Of a DNA stretch of 37,109 nucleotides, positions 12,070-21,023 are shown piece after piece. The position numbers and the translations under genes are program-made. The number at the start of each line of letters is the position of its first letter. The first letter of the stretch is position 1. Below the pieces are notes generated by a model that worked only from the letters and a program-made list of their open reading frames with translations, was not told where the DNA came from and searched no databases. Source of the stretch: Nostocoides australiense Ben110 (GTDB lineage Bacteria > Actinomycetota > Actinomycetes > Actinomycetales > Dermatophilaceae); contig NZ_HG764815.1 of NCBI RefSeq assembly GCF_001050535.1, positions 536,614-573,722 on the forward strand. Direction: 5' to 3'.

Positions 12070-13190
12070 CTCTAAAGGTGATGACTGTCGTCGGCACGCG
12101 CCCTGAGATCATCCGACTCTCACGCGTCATAGCTAGGCTCGATCAAGTAGTCGACCATGTCCTGGTCCACACCGGTCAAAACTATGATTACAATCTTAAT
12201 GAGATCTTCTTCCAGGACCTGGGGATTCGCAAACCGGATCACTATCTGGGTGTAGATACCACGACGCTCGGAACAGTCTTAGGCGAGACGCTGATAAAGA
12301 CGGAGCAAGTACTAAGAGCCGAGCTACCGGACGCGGTGCTCGTTCTAGGGGATACAAATTCATGCATCTCCGCCTTGATGGCCAAGCGCTTGCGCATCCC
12401 CGTCTACCATATGGAAGCGGGTAACCGCTGTTTCGACTCGAACGTTCCCGAAGAAACGAACCGTAAGCTGGTTGACCATGTTGCAGACTTCAATTTGGTC
12501 TACACGGAACATGCCAGGCGAAATCTACTTGCCGAGGGACTTCCGGCCCGCCGCGTCATGAAGACAGGCTCCCCCATGAAGGAGGTTCTGACATACTACC
12601 GACGAGCCATCGAGGCGTCTAGGGCGCTCGAAGACTTACGGATACGTGAGGGCGAGTACTTTCTCGCGAGCATCCATCGGGAAGAGAATGTAGACAACCA
12701 TGAACGTCTACATGCTGTCATCGCGTGTCTAGTTGCTGTCAGCCAGGCCTTTTCGAAGCCGGTTATCGTGTCGACGCACCCCCGTACACGCAAACGTCTC
12801 CTTGCCTTTGACATCCAAAGCTCATCGGAGGATATAAGATTCATGGATCCCATGGGGTTCCATGACTACAATCACCTTCAAATGCACGCTGCGTGCTGTC
12901 TTTCGGACAGTGGAACGATTTCCGAAGAGTCTGCGATCTTAGGCTTTGGAGCCGTGACCTTAAGGGAATCGATAGAGAGACCAGAGGCGCTAGATGCGGG
13001 ATCGATAGTAATGACGGGGCTCGACGCGGAAAATGTGGTTGAAGCCGTGCGACTAGTGATGGGCCCGAACGGCACCGCGCAAAGTGGCAGTCTTCCTGAG
13101 GATTACGAAATTGACAATTGTAGTGAACGCGTCGTTAGGTTCATGATATCGACCATTAAGAGGCATGCCCTGTGGGCTGGCATCCGTTGA
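12066..13190 (+). CDS. capG: UDP-N-acetyl-L-fucosamine synthase (2-epimerase), CapG/WbjD-like
   Basis: 374 residues of the UDP-GlcNAc 2-epimerase fold: GTRPEIIRLS at the N-terminus, GDTNSC, the HMEAGNRCFD and VPEETNR blocks, SIHREENVD and LSDSGTISEESAILG near the C-terminus. CapG converts UDP-L-TalNAc-type products of CapF to UDP-L-FucNAc by C2 epimerisation. The chosen TTG start at 12066 has GGAGGTG about 9 bases upstream and overlaps the capF stop (TTGA); ATG at 12081 is the alternative. Having capE, capF and capG together in the order known from staphylococcal type 5/8 capsule and Pseudomonas O11 loci makes L-FucNAc the most secure predicted sugar of this polymer. Confidence 0.92.
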   Translation: MTLKVMTVVGTRPEIIRLSRVIARLDQVVDHVLVHTGQNYDYNLNEIFFQDLGIRKPDHYLGVDTTTLGTVLGETLIKTEQVLRAELPDAVLVLGDTNSCISALMAKRLRIPVYHMEAGNRCFDSNVPEETNRKLVDHVADFNLVYTEHARRNLLAEGLPARRVMKTGSPMKEVLTYYRRAIEASRALEDLRIREGEYFLASIHREENVDNHERLHAVIACLVAVSQAFSKPVIVSTHPRTRKRLLAFDIQSSSEDIRFMDPMGFHDYNHLQMHAACCLSDSGTISEESAILGFGAVTLRESIERPEALDAGSIVMTGLDAENVVEAVRLVMGPNGTAQSGSLPEDYEIDNCSERVVRFMISTIKRHALWAGIR

Positions 13191-13209
13191 ACCTAAGTGA
13201 CTTCCTGCC

Positions 13210-14550
13210 ATGAGTGGTAGGCTTTCTGGCAACCTCACGATGCAGGATCTCGCAGGCGCACGTGGCCAGAAGATCAGATCAACGCCCGGGATCGCCACAG
13301 TGACTTTCCTCGTGCTTGCCAGCATGGGTCCATACCTACTTCCGGGTGTTCGTTTTGAACAAGCAGTCATTTACCCGCTCTTTCTCTGGGCGGTGGTCTC
13401 TGGGGGGCTCGGGCGAGGCTACGGCCCGCGGCTGCGGTCGGTGGTGATGGTTTGGTCCCTGTATGTGGCTATTGTTGTCTTCGGCTTGATCTTTCCGGTT
13501 CTCAACTCAACGCCATATGGAAGCGGGTCGTCCTGGGCGTCCGGCGTAGATAACGCGGTACTACCTATTGCAGTCATCTCAACAACTGTTAGCGCCTATA
13601 ACAGGGGGGGCGAGCCAAACCGCCTCCTGAGCCGGGCGCTCAAGGTGCTAGTCCTAGTCATGTGCGTCAACGCCGGAGCAGCTGTCGCTCAGTACCTGGG
13701 CCTCGCCAACTGGGCCGCTTGGACAGGCGGTGGGGGAGTGGAGAGTGTATCGACAAGAGCGGCAATGCAAGGACGTTTCAGCGGTTTTGCGAATCAGCCA
13801 GCCGAAGCCGGCCTTCTCTACGCCCTGGCTGGCTTAGGGTGTGTGCATGTCTATAGGCAGCGCATCGCGGTATTGTCCGCTAGCCTGGTCATGCTCTTCG
13901 TCGGAGGCATCTTGACGGTAAGCAAGATCTTTGCGGTCGGGGTGATATTGATCGCTGTCAGTCTCCTAACTAACCTTCGACGGAGTTGGTGGCGAGTCGC
14001 ACTCTTGGCCGCAGTTGCCACGTGGCCTTTGGCCATGGTGTTCAATGGAGTCTTGCCCAGGTGGTCGGGTGTTGATCAAATTCAAAGGCAGGTCTCGGAA
14101 GCTAATGTGGACCTTCTTTCGGCGATCACCGCTGGCAGATATAGTGAGGCTGGTGGAACGCTGCGCGACGTTTGGAACGCGGTGCTACATTCGTCTCCAG
14201 TAACTGGATATGGGCCCAGAGGGTTGGATATCCCATATGACTCGGGCTGGACTGAAGCCCTAGTAGTCGCGGGCTTGATTGGCGTTGTTCTTCAGGTCGT
14301 CGTTTTCTTCGTACTCTTCGCAGCGTTTTGGGAACCATCGGCGGACAGAACCATGCGTCGGTTCGTGCTTCTCCTCGCTACACTCCTATTAGCCGCGTCA
14401 CTAGGGGTTCCAGCCTTTACGGCGAATCGCGTAGCCACGGATGTTTGGACCGTCTTGACCCTCGTGCTCCTCTGTTTGGGATCGGACAGCGGTAAGCCGC
14501 TCGTCCGGAGCAGTAACGGGCGGCCACGGAAACCGTTGCAACTATGCTAG
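13210..14550 (+). CDS. wzy: Polytopic membrane protein, Wzy-like O-antigen/capsule polymerase
   Basis: 446 residues with about ten to twelve hydrophobic segments, for example TFLVLASMGPYLLPGV, AVISTTVSAY, LVMLFVGGILTVSKIFAVGV and LVVAGLIGVVLQVVVFFVLF. The motif TGYGPRGLDIPYDSGWTEAL before a late membrane segment is like the periplasm-facing loop of O-antigen ligase/polymerase family proteins. Sequence similarity in this family is weak; the role rests on topology and its place between sugar-synthesis genes and a flippase. It would join lipid-linked repeat units on the outer membrane face. ATG at 13210 starts 20 bases after capG; ATG at 13240 is possible. Its stop overlaps the next gene start by seven bases. 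Confidence 0.75.
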   Translation: MSGRLSGNLTMQDLAGARGQKIRSTPGIATVTFLVLASMGPYLLPGVRFEQAVIYPLFLWAVVSGGLGRGYGPRLRSVVMVWSLYVAIVVFGLIFPVLNSTPYGSGSSWASGVDNAVLPIAVISTTVSAYNRGGEPNRLLSRALKVLVLVMCVNAGAAVAQYLGLANWAAWTGGGGVESVSTRAAMQGRFSGFANQPAEAGLLYALAGLGCVHVYRQRIAVLSASLVMLFVGGILTVSKIFAVGVILIAVSLLTNLRRSWWRVALLAAVATWPLAMVFNGVLPRWSGVDQIQRQVSEANVDLLSAITAGRYSEAGGTLRDVWNAVLHSSPVTGYGPRGLDIPYDSGWTEALVVAGLIGVVLQVVVFFVLFAAFWEPSADRTMRRFVLLLATLLLAASLGVPAFTANRVATDVWTVLTLVLLCLGSDSGKPLVRSSNGRPRKPLQLC

Positions 14551-15698
14551 GCGCGGTATTGGCAAACGCCTTGTCCAGCCTCGGCAATCTGGTCATCACT
14601 GTTGCTGTCGCCAGGTCTGTTGATGCGGCTACATTTGGATGGTATGCCCTCGCGCTAGTCTTCGTTGCCCTGTCAGTTGGAGTCTTGAGATCCGCCATTC
14701 TGGAGAGTGTCCTAGCTCGCCCCGCTGGGCAGCAGATGATGTTCGGTCACATTGTTGAGTTGCTGGTTCCCTCTGCTGTGCTGTGTTTGGTCTCTGCGGC
14801 CCTGGGAATCATTATCGGGCGAACTGAGTTTCTGATGGTTGGATTAGGGCTTCCTGGCCTGAGCGTGTTCGACTACTTGCGCAACGCATTGATTGTTAAC
14901 CGAAGAAGCGTGTTCGCCCTTGCAATGGAGGGCGCCTGGACCGCGGCGACAGTTGCAGGGATCGTGCTCTTCGAAATATCTGTGTGCAAGGTCTCGGTTG
15001 CGTTCGGGATATGGTGCCTGGCTCCCACCGCGATCGCGTGGGTTGCCTGGACACGGTTGGGCCGTCCCAAGATCGCCACGGGAACCGACAGAGCCTTTTC
15101 GCCGCTGTTTGCTCTCGACTATCTCGTGGGCGCTGGTTCGTCCCAGTTGGCTACCGCAGTGTTGGGCGCGACGGTGGTTGGCGCGATCCGGGCGGGCGCC
15201 ACCCTATTCGGCCCCGTCAATCTAATCACGAATGCTATTCGGCCGATCCTTATAGCTCGGATAGCAGCGGGGGAAGCATCAGTCGTACGGTCATTACGAA
15301 TGGCATCATCCATGGCTGCGGTAACCGCAGTTATAGCCTGTGTTGCTTTGATTATTCCGGATGGTGTCGGTGTGCAATTGCTCGGCGCCAGCTGGGACGC
15401 TGCTGCGTCGGTGCGTCTCCCCCTGGCTCTCGAGGCGATATTGGGGTTCTTTGCGGGCGTGGCCTTCGCTGGGCAACGTGCCTTGGCACCGGCGGCGCAA
15501 ATTCTGGCAACTAGAGGAATTCTTGGCGTTGTGCGTGTCGGGTTAGTGCTAGTGGGTGTTGCGACTTTTGGCCTGCTTGGTGCTGCCTGGGCGCTCCCAC
15601 TCGTCACGGGTTTGGGCTGTGGCGTCTGGTGGTTCGGCTACTGGCGGGCAGATAGAAGCGCGCGCAGGAGTACATCTGAAAGGTGCGTCGGTGGCTAG
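14544..15698 (+). CDS. wzx: Wzx-like polysaccharide flippase
   Basis: 384 residues with ten or more hydrophobic segments. The N-terminus (VLANALSSLGNLVITVAVAR, then SVDAATFGWYALALVFVAL) matches the opening of MATE/PST-type oligosaccharide exporters. It would flip the undecaprenyl-linked repeat unit across the membrane. At 384 residues it is somewhat shorter than many Wzx proteins (around 400-480), but its ends look natural. It overlaps wzy by 7 bases upstream and the pyruvyltransferase by 8 bases downstream. An alternative is a different MOP-superfamily transporter; the context makes flippase most likely. Confidence 0.75.
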   Translation: MLGAVLANALSSLGNLVITVAVARSVDAATFGWYALALVFVALSVGVLRSAILESVLARPAGQQMMFGHIVELLVPSAVLCLVSAALGIIIGRTEFLMVGLGLPGLSVFDYLRNALIVNRRSVFALAMEGAWTAATVAGIVLFEISVCKVSVAFGIWCLAPTAIAWVAWTRLGRPKIATGTDRAFSPLFALDYLVGAGSSQLATAVLGATVVGAIRAGATLFGPVNLITNAIRPILIARIAAGEASVVRSLRMASSMAAVTAVIACVALIIPDGVGVQLLGASWDAAASVRLPLALEAILGFFAGVAFAGQRALAPAAQILATRGILGVVRVGLVLVGVATFGLLGAAWALPLVTGLGCGVWWFGYWRADRSARRSTSERCVGG

Positions 15699-16861
15699 GT
15701 TGGAGAAAGTTGGACTAGTGTCCCTAGGTGAGGCTGGAAACCTTGGGGATGACCTAATTCTCATAGCTGCGGTGCAAGCAATTTCGGATTCGGGGGGCGC
15801 CCGAACGGTCAAGTATTTGAGTCATGGGCAGCCTTTGCCTTGGGAGAAGATCAGAGGAGTTCTAGACTTAGATGTAGATCTAGAGAAAAGCCAGAGAGCC
15901 AAAGAATATGCCTTTTGGAGGGAAGCAAGTCGTTTCAGGGATTGCGACGCGATTGTACTCGGAGGCGGTGGTCTCCTTCAGGATGTACACCACCCTGTAC
16001 GTCCTTACCAGTGGATGCAATATTGCGATGGGGATGTTCCTACCCTGGGGGTCGGCCTAGGTTTGGGGCCGTTGGGCAGGGCGGTGGGATGCGGTATTCC
16101 GAACTTGGCAACCTCTAGACAGGGTTTATGTCCGAGATGACGATTCGGCACGGCTCGCGCATAGTCGTTTTGGTTGGGAGGTGGGAAGGTCATCCGACTT
16201 TGTTGACCCGATCTTCGCGGATAAAGTCTTGGGCCAGGTTCCCGCATTGGGCAACTCCCCAGGACGTCGCTTAGGCATTTCAATTCGCGCATGGCCGGGT
16301 TTGAATCTGCGGTCAATAGCGATGAGTGCCGAACGCCTAGCTACGGATTTTGGTGCTGACTCCACCGCGGTGTTTGTGCTTGAGTCGAGGCTCGGGGGTG
16401 GTCCAGACGTGGAGATCTCTCGTTCCCTGGCGCAGATGATTTCGGGACAATGTGATGTCTATGTGTACGACGGTAACAATTTGTTTTCCTTTCTTTCGGA
16501 GTTCTTGTCGTGCAATGCGGGAGTCAGCATGAAGTTTCACGCGAGTGTCCTGTGGACACTCTTCGGAGTGCCTGTCCTTCCCATTTCGTACGCGCCCAAG
16601 ACAGCGGCGCTTTTTGGTGTCCCATTTAAAGGCCTAGAATTCCTTCCCATGGTACGCCGCGCGGAGAGCATCTGGTTTTCGGGTCCCCGAAGTCATGATA
16701 TCGTCGTCCAATGGTTGAGATCTCTGCATTCTGGGCGGAGTCTAGGAGAAACGCCTCTGCACGGGACCAAGCTCGGGAAGGTCGACAGATTCGTGTTCGA
16801 CTGCGAGTCGGTGAGATTTGCTATTAAGCAACGCCTTAGTCACCACGGATTTGCTCGATAG
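15691..16861 (+). pseudogene. Polysaccharide pyruvyltransferase family gene with a frameshift
   Basis: The 5' part (from GTG 15691, after AAAGGTG) reads LGEAGNLGDDLILIAAVQA, then AIVLGGGGLLQD and GVGLGLGPLG, the glycine-rich donor-site blocks of WcaK/CsaB-type pyruvyltransferases, which put a ketal-linked pyruvate from PEP onto a sugar. In that frame it stops at 16140. The rest continues in the next frame: LDRVYVRDDDSARLAHSRF, then DVYVYDGNNLF, SMKFHASVLW and VPVLPISYAPK, ending at 16861. The switch fits one extra G in GGG at 16079-16081; removing it gives about 389 residues, a normal family length. As given, the enzyme is truncated before its catalytic C-terminal half. True decay or a base-calling error are both possible. 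Confidence 0.82.
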
Positions 16862-17423
16862 CAGGGTATAGATCCTCGCCTCACGTCGATGGTTGACGCG
16901 GGCAGAACGCCAGCCACAACATCTCATCATTCCGCGACGAACCTGACCGTGGCCGTACCTCAGCCTCCTTCACCGCCTTTTGTGTGCTGGCCTATTGCGT
17001 CCCGCAGCCCGCACAGACCAAACACCGGCCTTCCCGGGGGCCGTCAGGCCGCCCCCTGCAGCACTTCTCCACAGAGACTACGTCCTACGGCAGCACGATC
17101 CGCGCCTGACACGACGCGCACCGGGCAAAGGGAGTGCGGGCCCCAAGGTGACGTTCGGGCAGCAAGTACGCGTCCGTTGGTGGCGACCTTCATCCCCGTG
17201 TTAGCGGGCATCGCGCCGCCCCGGACTGCCCCCGCCCGCTTACCTAGAAGGGCCTGAATCTCAACACCGCCGCTAACGCTATGGCGTCCGGGCAGCCCAA
17301 ATCGTAGAACTCGAACTCAGAGGTGGCCCCAAATAGGAACCGTCGTTCGCCACGAGCCCAGGCCCCAACGACGCCCGAGTTGCTTGAAATTGGATAGCAA
17401 AAGTGAGTCTCTAAGTCTGGCCG
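16862..17423. other. Gene-free convergent stretch in the island
   Basis: 562 bases between the tail ends of the pyruvyltransferase (+) and the acyltransferase (-). Short open frames exist on both strands, but none has a convincing start signal or recognisable motif. No terminator-like perfect hairpin, insertion-sequence end or RNA gene was recognised. It may be a remnant of deleted genes or of an insertion. Confidence 0.6.
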
Positions 17424-18512
17424 TCAAGGTCGCGCCACTCGGGAACCGAGGATGCCTCGGCGCACGATCGGTGCCAGTGGGCGCTCGACAAACTGATTGA
17501 CAAGATGGGCAAGGAGGAGCGAAGTACATAGGGCAGCCATGACGTTCCACGCGAAGCCGATGTCCTTCAGCAGGTAGTTGATGATCATATAGCCAAGGGT
17601 GCTGTGTATGAGGTACAACGGATAGGTGAGCGCCCCCAGTCGGGAGAACGCGACCTGCAGGACCCCCGCACGGCGGGCTCGAAGGACGACCACGAGAGCG
17701 CACAACAGGATGGCAATCACCGACGCAGCCACAAGCGGGTCGTAAGAGCCATCCTCTTTGTTCGCCGCGTTCATCCCGGCAGAGAACAAAGACGCGCCCG
17801 CTGACAGAGATGCCAAAAGCAACAGGCCAGGTGAGCGTCCGCCACTAGCTAGAGCATACATGGCAATGCCTAGGCAAAAGTATGCAGCATAGTCTGGTTG
17901 AAGAATTATCTCAAGGGGTTCCCAGCCGCCCAAATTGGCGGCACTAGCGGATTGCAGAGCAGCGGCGGTAACGAGTCACGCCCAGGCGAGACCTATAAGC
18001 CGACCTCGACTTATGCCGATTGTGGTTAGAATCGCCACCATGATATAAAAGCGCAACTCCGACCAAAGAGTCCAGTAGACGGGCTCAATATAGTCAACAT
18101 TGATTAGATTTGGAACCATCGTCAAGTTCACGAGATATTCGCGCAAAGATACACCGGATCTCCAGCTGGGTCGACAAGTGGAAATAAGCAAGGTACTGAT
18201 CGTCGCGCAGGCGAGGTAAGCCGGCCACAACCTGGCGACGCGCGAGGCTACGAACATTCGCAAGGACTTGGAGATCGAACTGTGAGCTATAACGAACCCG
18301 GAGATGACAAAGAAGAGGTCGACGCCGAGATACCCATAGCGAGATATCGACGAGATTATTGGAAGGGTCGCACCTGAGATTTTCCCGTTTACAATGCCAC
18401 TGTAGGTAAAATGACTTATAGCCACGGCCATGGCCGCCACGAAGCGCATAAGGTCTACGCCAGCGAAACGCGTAGGCTGCGAACCTCCGACTTCAGGTCC
18501 AGGATGGCTCAT
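17424..18512 (-). pseudogene. Acyltransferase family 3 (OafA-like) gene with an in-frame stop
   Basis: The N-terminal part reads GVDLMRFVAAMAVAISHF, then GYLGVDLFFVISGFVIAHS, RVARLWPAYL and a TLWSELRFY block: the standard signature of integral-membrane acyltransferase 3 proteins, which O-acylate (often O-acetylate) extracellular polysaccharides. A TGA at 17978-17976 follows LIGLAWA. The same frame resumes without shift (NLGGWEPLEIILQPDYAAYF, TYPLYLIHSTLGYMI, VERPLAPIVR) to 17424, so the full gene would be about 362 codons, a normal size. ATG 18512 is preceded by AGAAGGG. A point mutation to stop is not the typical indel error, so this is the best candidate for genuine inactivation in the window, though one miscalled base would also explain it. 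Confidence 0.82.
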
Positions 18513-18582
18513 CTTCCAAACCCTTCTCAGCCCCGCTCGGCGGTAACCATATGACTCAAGAGTCAACCCCGACCCACGCAAC

Positions 18583-20961
18583 CTACGCCCAGAGTTGGGC
18601 ATAGCATTCTGCAAACGGGGCGAACGTCGCCTTCGCGCTAAAGTGATCGAGAGCGCGCTGCCTTGCTCTCTTTGACATTTCCATTCCGCCACCTTGTAGA
18701 ATTTCTGCGGTCCGTTTCGCCATTTGCTCAACCATAACGTCGTCAGGCTGATCGATCAAGAAACCAGTCACGCCATCGACAACAGTCATTTCGGTCCCCG
18801 CGGTCCGCGTGACTACGGTAGGCAAGCCGCACGCCATGGCCTCTATCACTGCGATGCCAAGGCCTTCTTCGTAAGAGGCTTGCCAAAATACCGAGGAAGA
18901 CCTGAGCAGAGAATAGACGTCTGCGTTGGTCAAATCAGCAAGAACGCGTACGTGCTTCGAGAGCCCTAAACTGTCGATTTCGGCCAAGAGCTCAGCGGGG
19001 TTACCCCTGCCGACTATGGTCAGGTCAGGAGCATCGGGACAGAGCTCGCGCAGCCGGGCATAGGCCCGTATGAGACGTGGGTAGCCCTTTCGGGGTTCAC
19101 CCAGCCGCCCCAGTGCAACAATTGGGCCACTTGATGCCCGGGTTGGCAAGTCACCGGAAATCGAGATGACGTCGATCCCGGGAGGAGCCAGCACAACCGG
19201 CACAACGGGCGCCACTTTGCGAACATGTTCGAGCGCTTCTCTATTTTCAACAAAAACCGCTTTGGAACGGCGGAGTGCGAGCGTTTCCAGTGGCGTCACT
19301 AGTCCCGTCATTACTGTCCCCCACAGCCGGTGAAGGCCCCGTCGTGAAGCTAGGATTTCCGCTCTCTCCCACTTGACCGTGGTCGCCATTTGCAAAAATG
19401 TCGGTCGCCCCGCAGTGATCGTGGCGCACGCTAACGCCGGCCCGCCCGCGACAACCTGAATCAGATCGAAGCCTTTAAGTGCCTCCGTGAGCGCCGACCG
19501 TGGCAGGTAACGGAAGAATTCTATCTCGCGTAGGTTCGAACCCACCGAGTGGACGTCGGCCTCCGTTGAAGGAACTGGGCGTAGTGAAGTCTTCCAGGTC
19601 CTAGGATCGAGAGCACTTCGACTCTGAGGGTCGCTCGCCGAATTCGCTAGGTCAAAGACCGTAACGGCATACCCACAGTCGTGCATTTGGCGCAGCATCC
19701 ACCTGGCTACTGTCTGCACACCACCCGCGGTGCTAAACCCTTGAGTTACCAAGGCGACTCGCTTTGTCTCCTGTGGGTTAGACGTGTCCATCACAGTGTC
19801 AAGTAGGCTACCCTGCTCCAGCTGTGCTCGGCGCCAGTTGGAGTAGGCCCAATGAGCCTTCACTCGGTCGGCGGTCATTTGCTCAACGTCCCTCCGCGCA
19901 TATTCATTCAGCGCCCGGGTCCAAGTGTCGGGAGATAGATCCTCGAGTAGGGTATCTGTTGCAGCCGCCGCGCTAGACCAAGGCGTAGTCCGAGCGAGCA
20001 TCACCGGGCAGGATGCAGCCAGCGCCTCAACAATGGCGTGACCAAAGTTCTCACTGGCTGTCGGGAGAGCAAGCAGATCCGAATCAGCCAAGCATTTTCT
20101 CACTTCATTGGGGGGTATCGATCCGTGAAAGCGGATTGAGACATGCCGGGGACAGCTCCTCGCTAGCTGTTCGCAACGCGTAACATACGGTTTCTCATCA
20201 TTTCGGTAGCCTCCATAGATGTTGACCTCGATGGGTTCCGTTATCGCCGCGACGGCTAGCAGTAGGCGATCTAGTCCTTTGACAGGCGAGAGTCTGCCAA
20301 CAAAGGCGACACGCGGTGGGCCGGGTCTCCGCACGAGATTAGGGGCTTCGATATTGAGGAGCGTGTCATTCGGCTTCAAGTCAACCGAAGCGCCATTAAT
20401 GTGGCGTTGAATGTTGCGCGCTTCTTGGGGGGTTGTCGCGTGCCATCGGATCCCCTTGAGCATGCCTAGGTGTTTGAGTACGAAGATGTAAATGCGCTTG
20501 CGTTGAGCCTTAATTGCCAGTGCTCCATCTTCCAGTTCGCCTCGGGGTGCAAGAAGAAACACCGCCTGGCGCCATATGCCGAGGCGTCGGGCGCAGAGCG
20601 GGATTAAGGTGTAAACGGGGTCAAATAGAGAGTTTAGATAGACCAAGCGCGGTTCCGCCTGGCGTGAACGCCAGACTTCTTGCAGGACCTTCATCGCACT
20701 CGTCTTGTATGTCGCGACGATTCCTGTGTGCTCGGTCCACGTATTTGTCGGAACGTCGAGAGGGGTTCGTTCGCCTAGGTCGTAGCTGCTCGTCACCACT
20801 CGCACAAGGTCCTTATTGTGTGTCTTGGCGATCATTGCTTCCAGGCTTCGGACCGGGCCCCCAGCACGAAAGGCGGGTGCAAAATAGTGAGAAAATACTA
20901 TCCACTGCCCGCGTGTTGAATGCGTATGTCCCTGAGATCCTGGGGCTATGCCTGGTTTCAT
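18583..20961 (-). CDS. Tandem two-domain glycosyltransferase (GT4-GT4)
   Basis: About 792 residues, twice a normal GT4 enzyme. The first domain (residues about 15-390) opens FSHYFAPAFRAGGPVRSLEA, typical of WcaI/WbuB-like capsule transferases, and has VAFVGRLSPVKGLDRLLLAV and the E-x7-E motif ENFGHAIVEAL. The second (about 400-790) opens RVALVTQGFSTAGGVQTVA and has VALGRLGEPRKGYPRLIRAY and EEGLGIAVIEAMACG with the second E-x7-E. Each would use a nucleotide sugar to extend the lipid-linked repeat. ATG 20961 follows AAGGAAG. An internal ATG with an out-of-frame TGATG overlap sits at the junction (near 19790), so it could have been two overlapping genes joined by a one-base error or mutation; a natural fusion is equally compatible. 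Confidence 0.82.
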   Translation of the reverse strand: MKPGIAPGSQGHTHSTRGQWIVFSHYFAPAFRAGGPVRSLEAMIAKTHNKDLVRVVTSSYDLGERTPLDVPTNTWTEHTGIVATYKTSAMKVLQEVWRSRQAEPRLVYLNSLFDPVYTLIPLCARRLGIWRQAVFLLAPRGELEDGALAIKAQRKRIYIFVLKHLGMLKGIRWHATTPQEARNIQRHINGASVDLKPNDTLLNIEAPNLVRRPGPPRVAFVGRLSPVKGLDRLLLAVAAITEPIEVNIYGGYRNDEKPYVTRCEQLARSCPRHVSIRFHGSIPPNEVRKCLADSDLLALPTASENFGHAIVEALAASCPVMLARTTPWSSAAAATDTLLEDLSPDTWTRALNEYARRDVEQMTADRVKAHWAYSNWRRAQLEQGSLLDTVMDTSNPQETKRVALVTQGFSTAGGVQTVARWMLRQMHDCGYAVTVFDLANSASDPQSRSALDPRTWKTSLRPVPSTEADVHSVGSNLREIEFFRYLPRSALTEALKGFDLIQVVAGGPALACATITAGRPTFLQMATTVKWERAEILASRRGLHRLWGTVMTGLVTPLETLALRRSKAVFVENREALEHVRKVAPVVPVVLAPPGIDVISISGDLPTRASSGPIVALGRLGEPRKGYPRLIRAYARLRELCPDAPDLTIVGRGNPAELLAEIDSLGLSKHVRVLADLTNADVYSLLRSSSVFWQASYEEGLGIAVIEAMACGLPTVVTRTAGTEMTVVDGVTGFLIDQPDDVMVEQMAKRTAEILQGGGMEMSKRARQRALDHFSAKATFAPFAECYAQLWA

Positions 20962-21023
20962 CACGCTTCCTTAAGTGTATGCGTCATGATGAGCTTCTTT
21001 GGGGTCCACTGCAAATGTTTAGT

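Noticed and set aside
16889-17257. 122-codon open frame in the island gap
   Set aside because: No ribosome-binding site, biased Pro/Ala/Thr/Arg content and no recognised similarity; not called as a gene.
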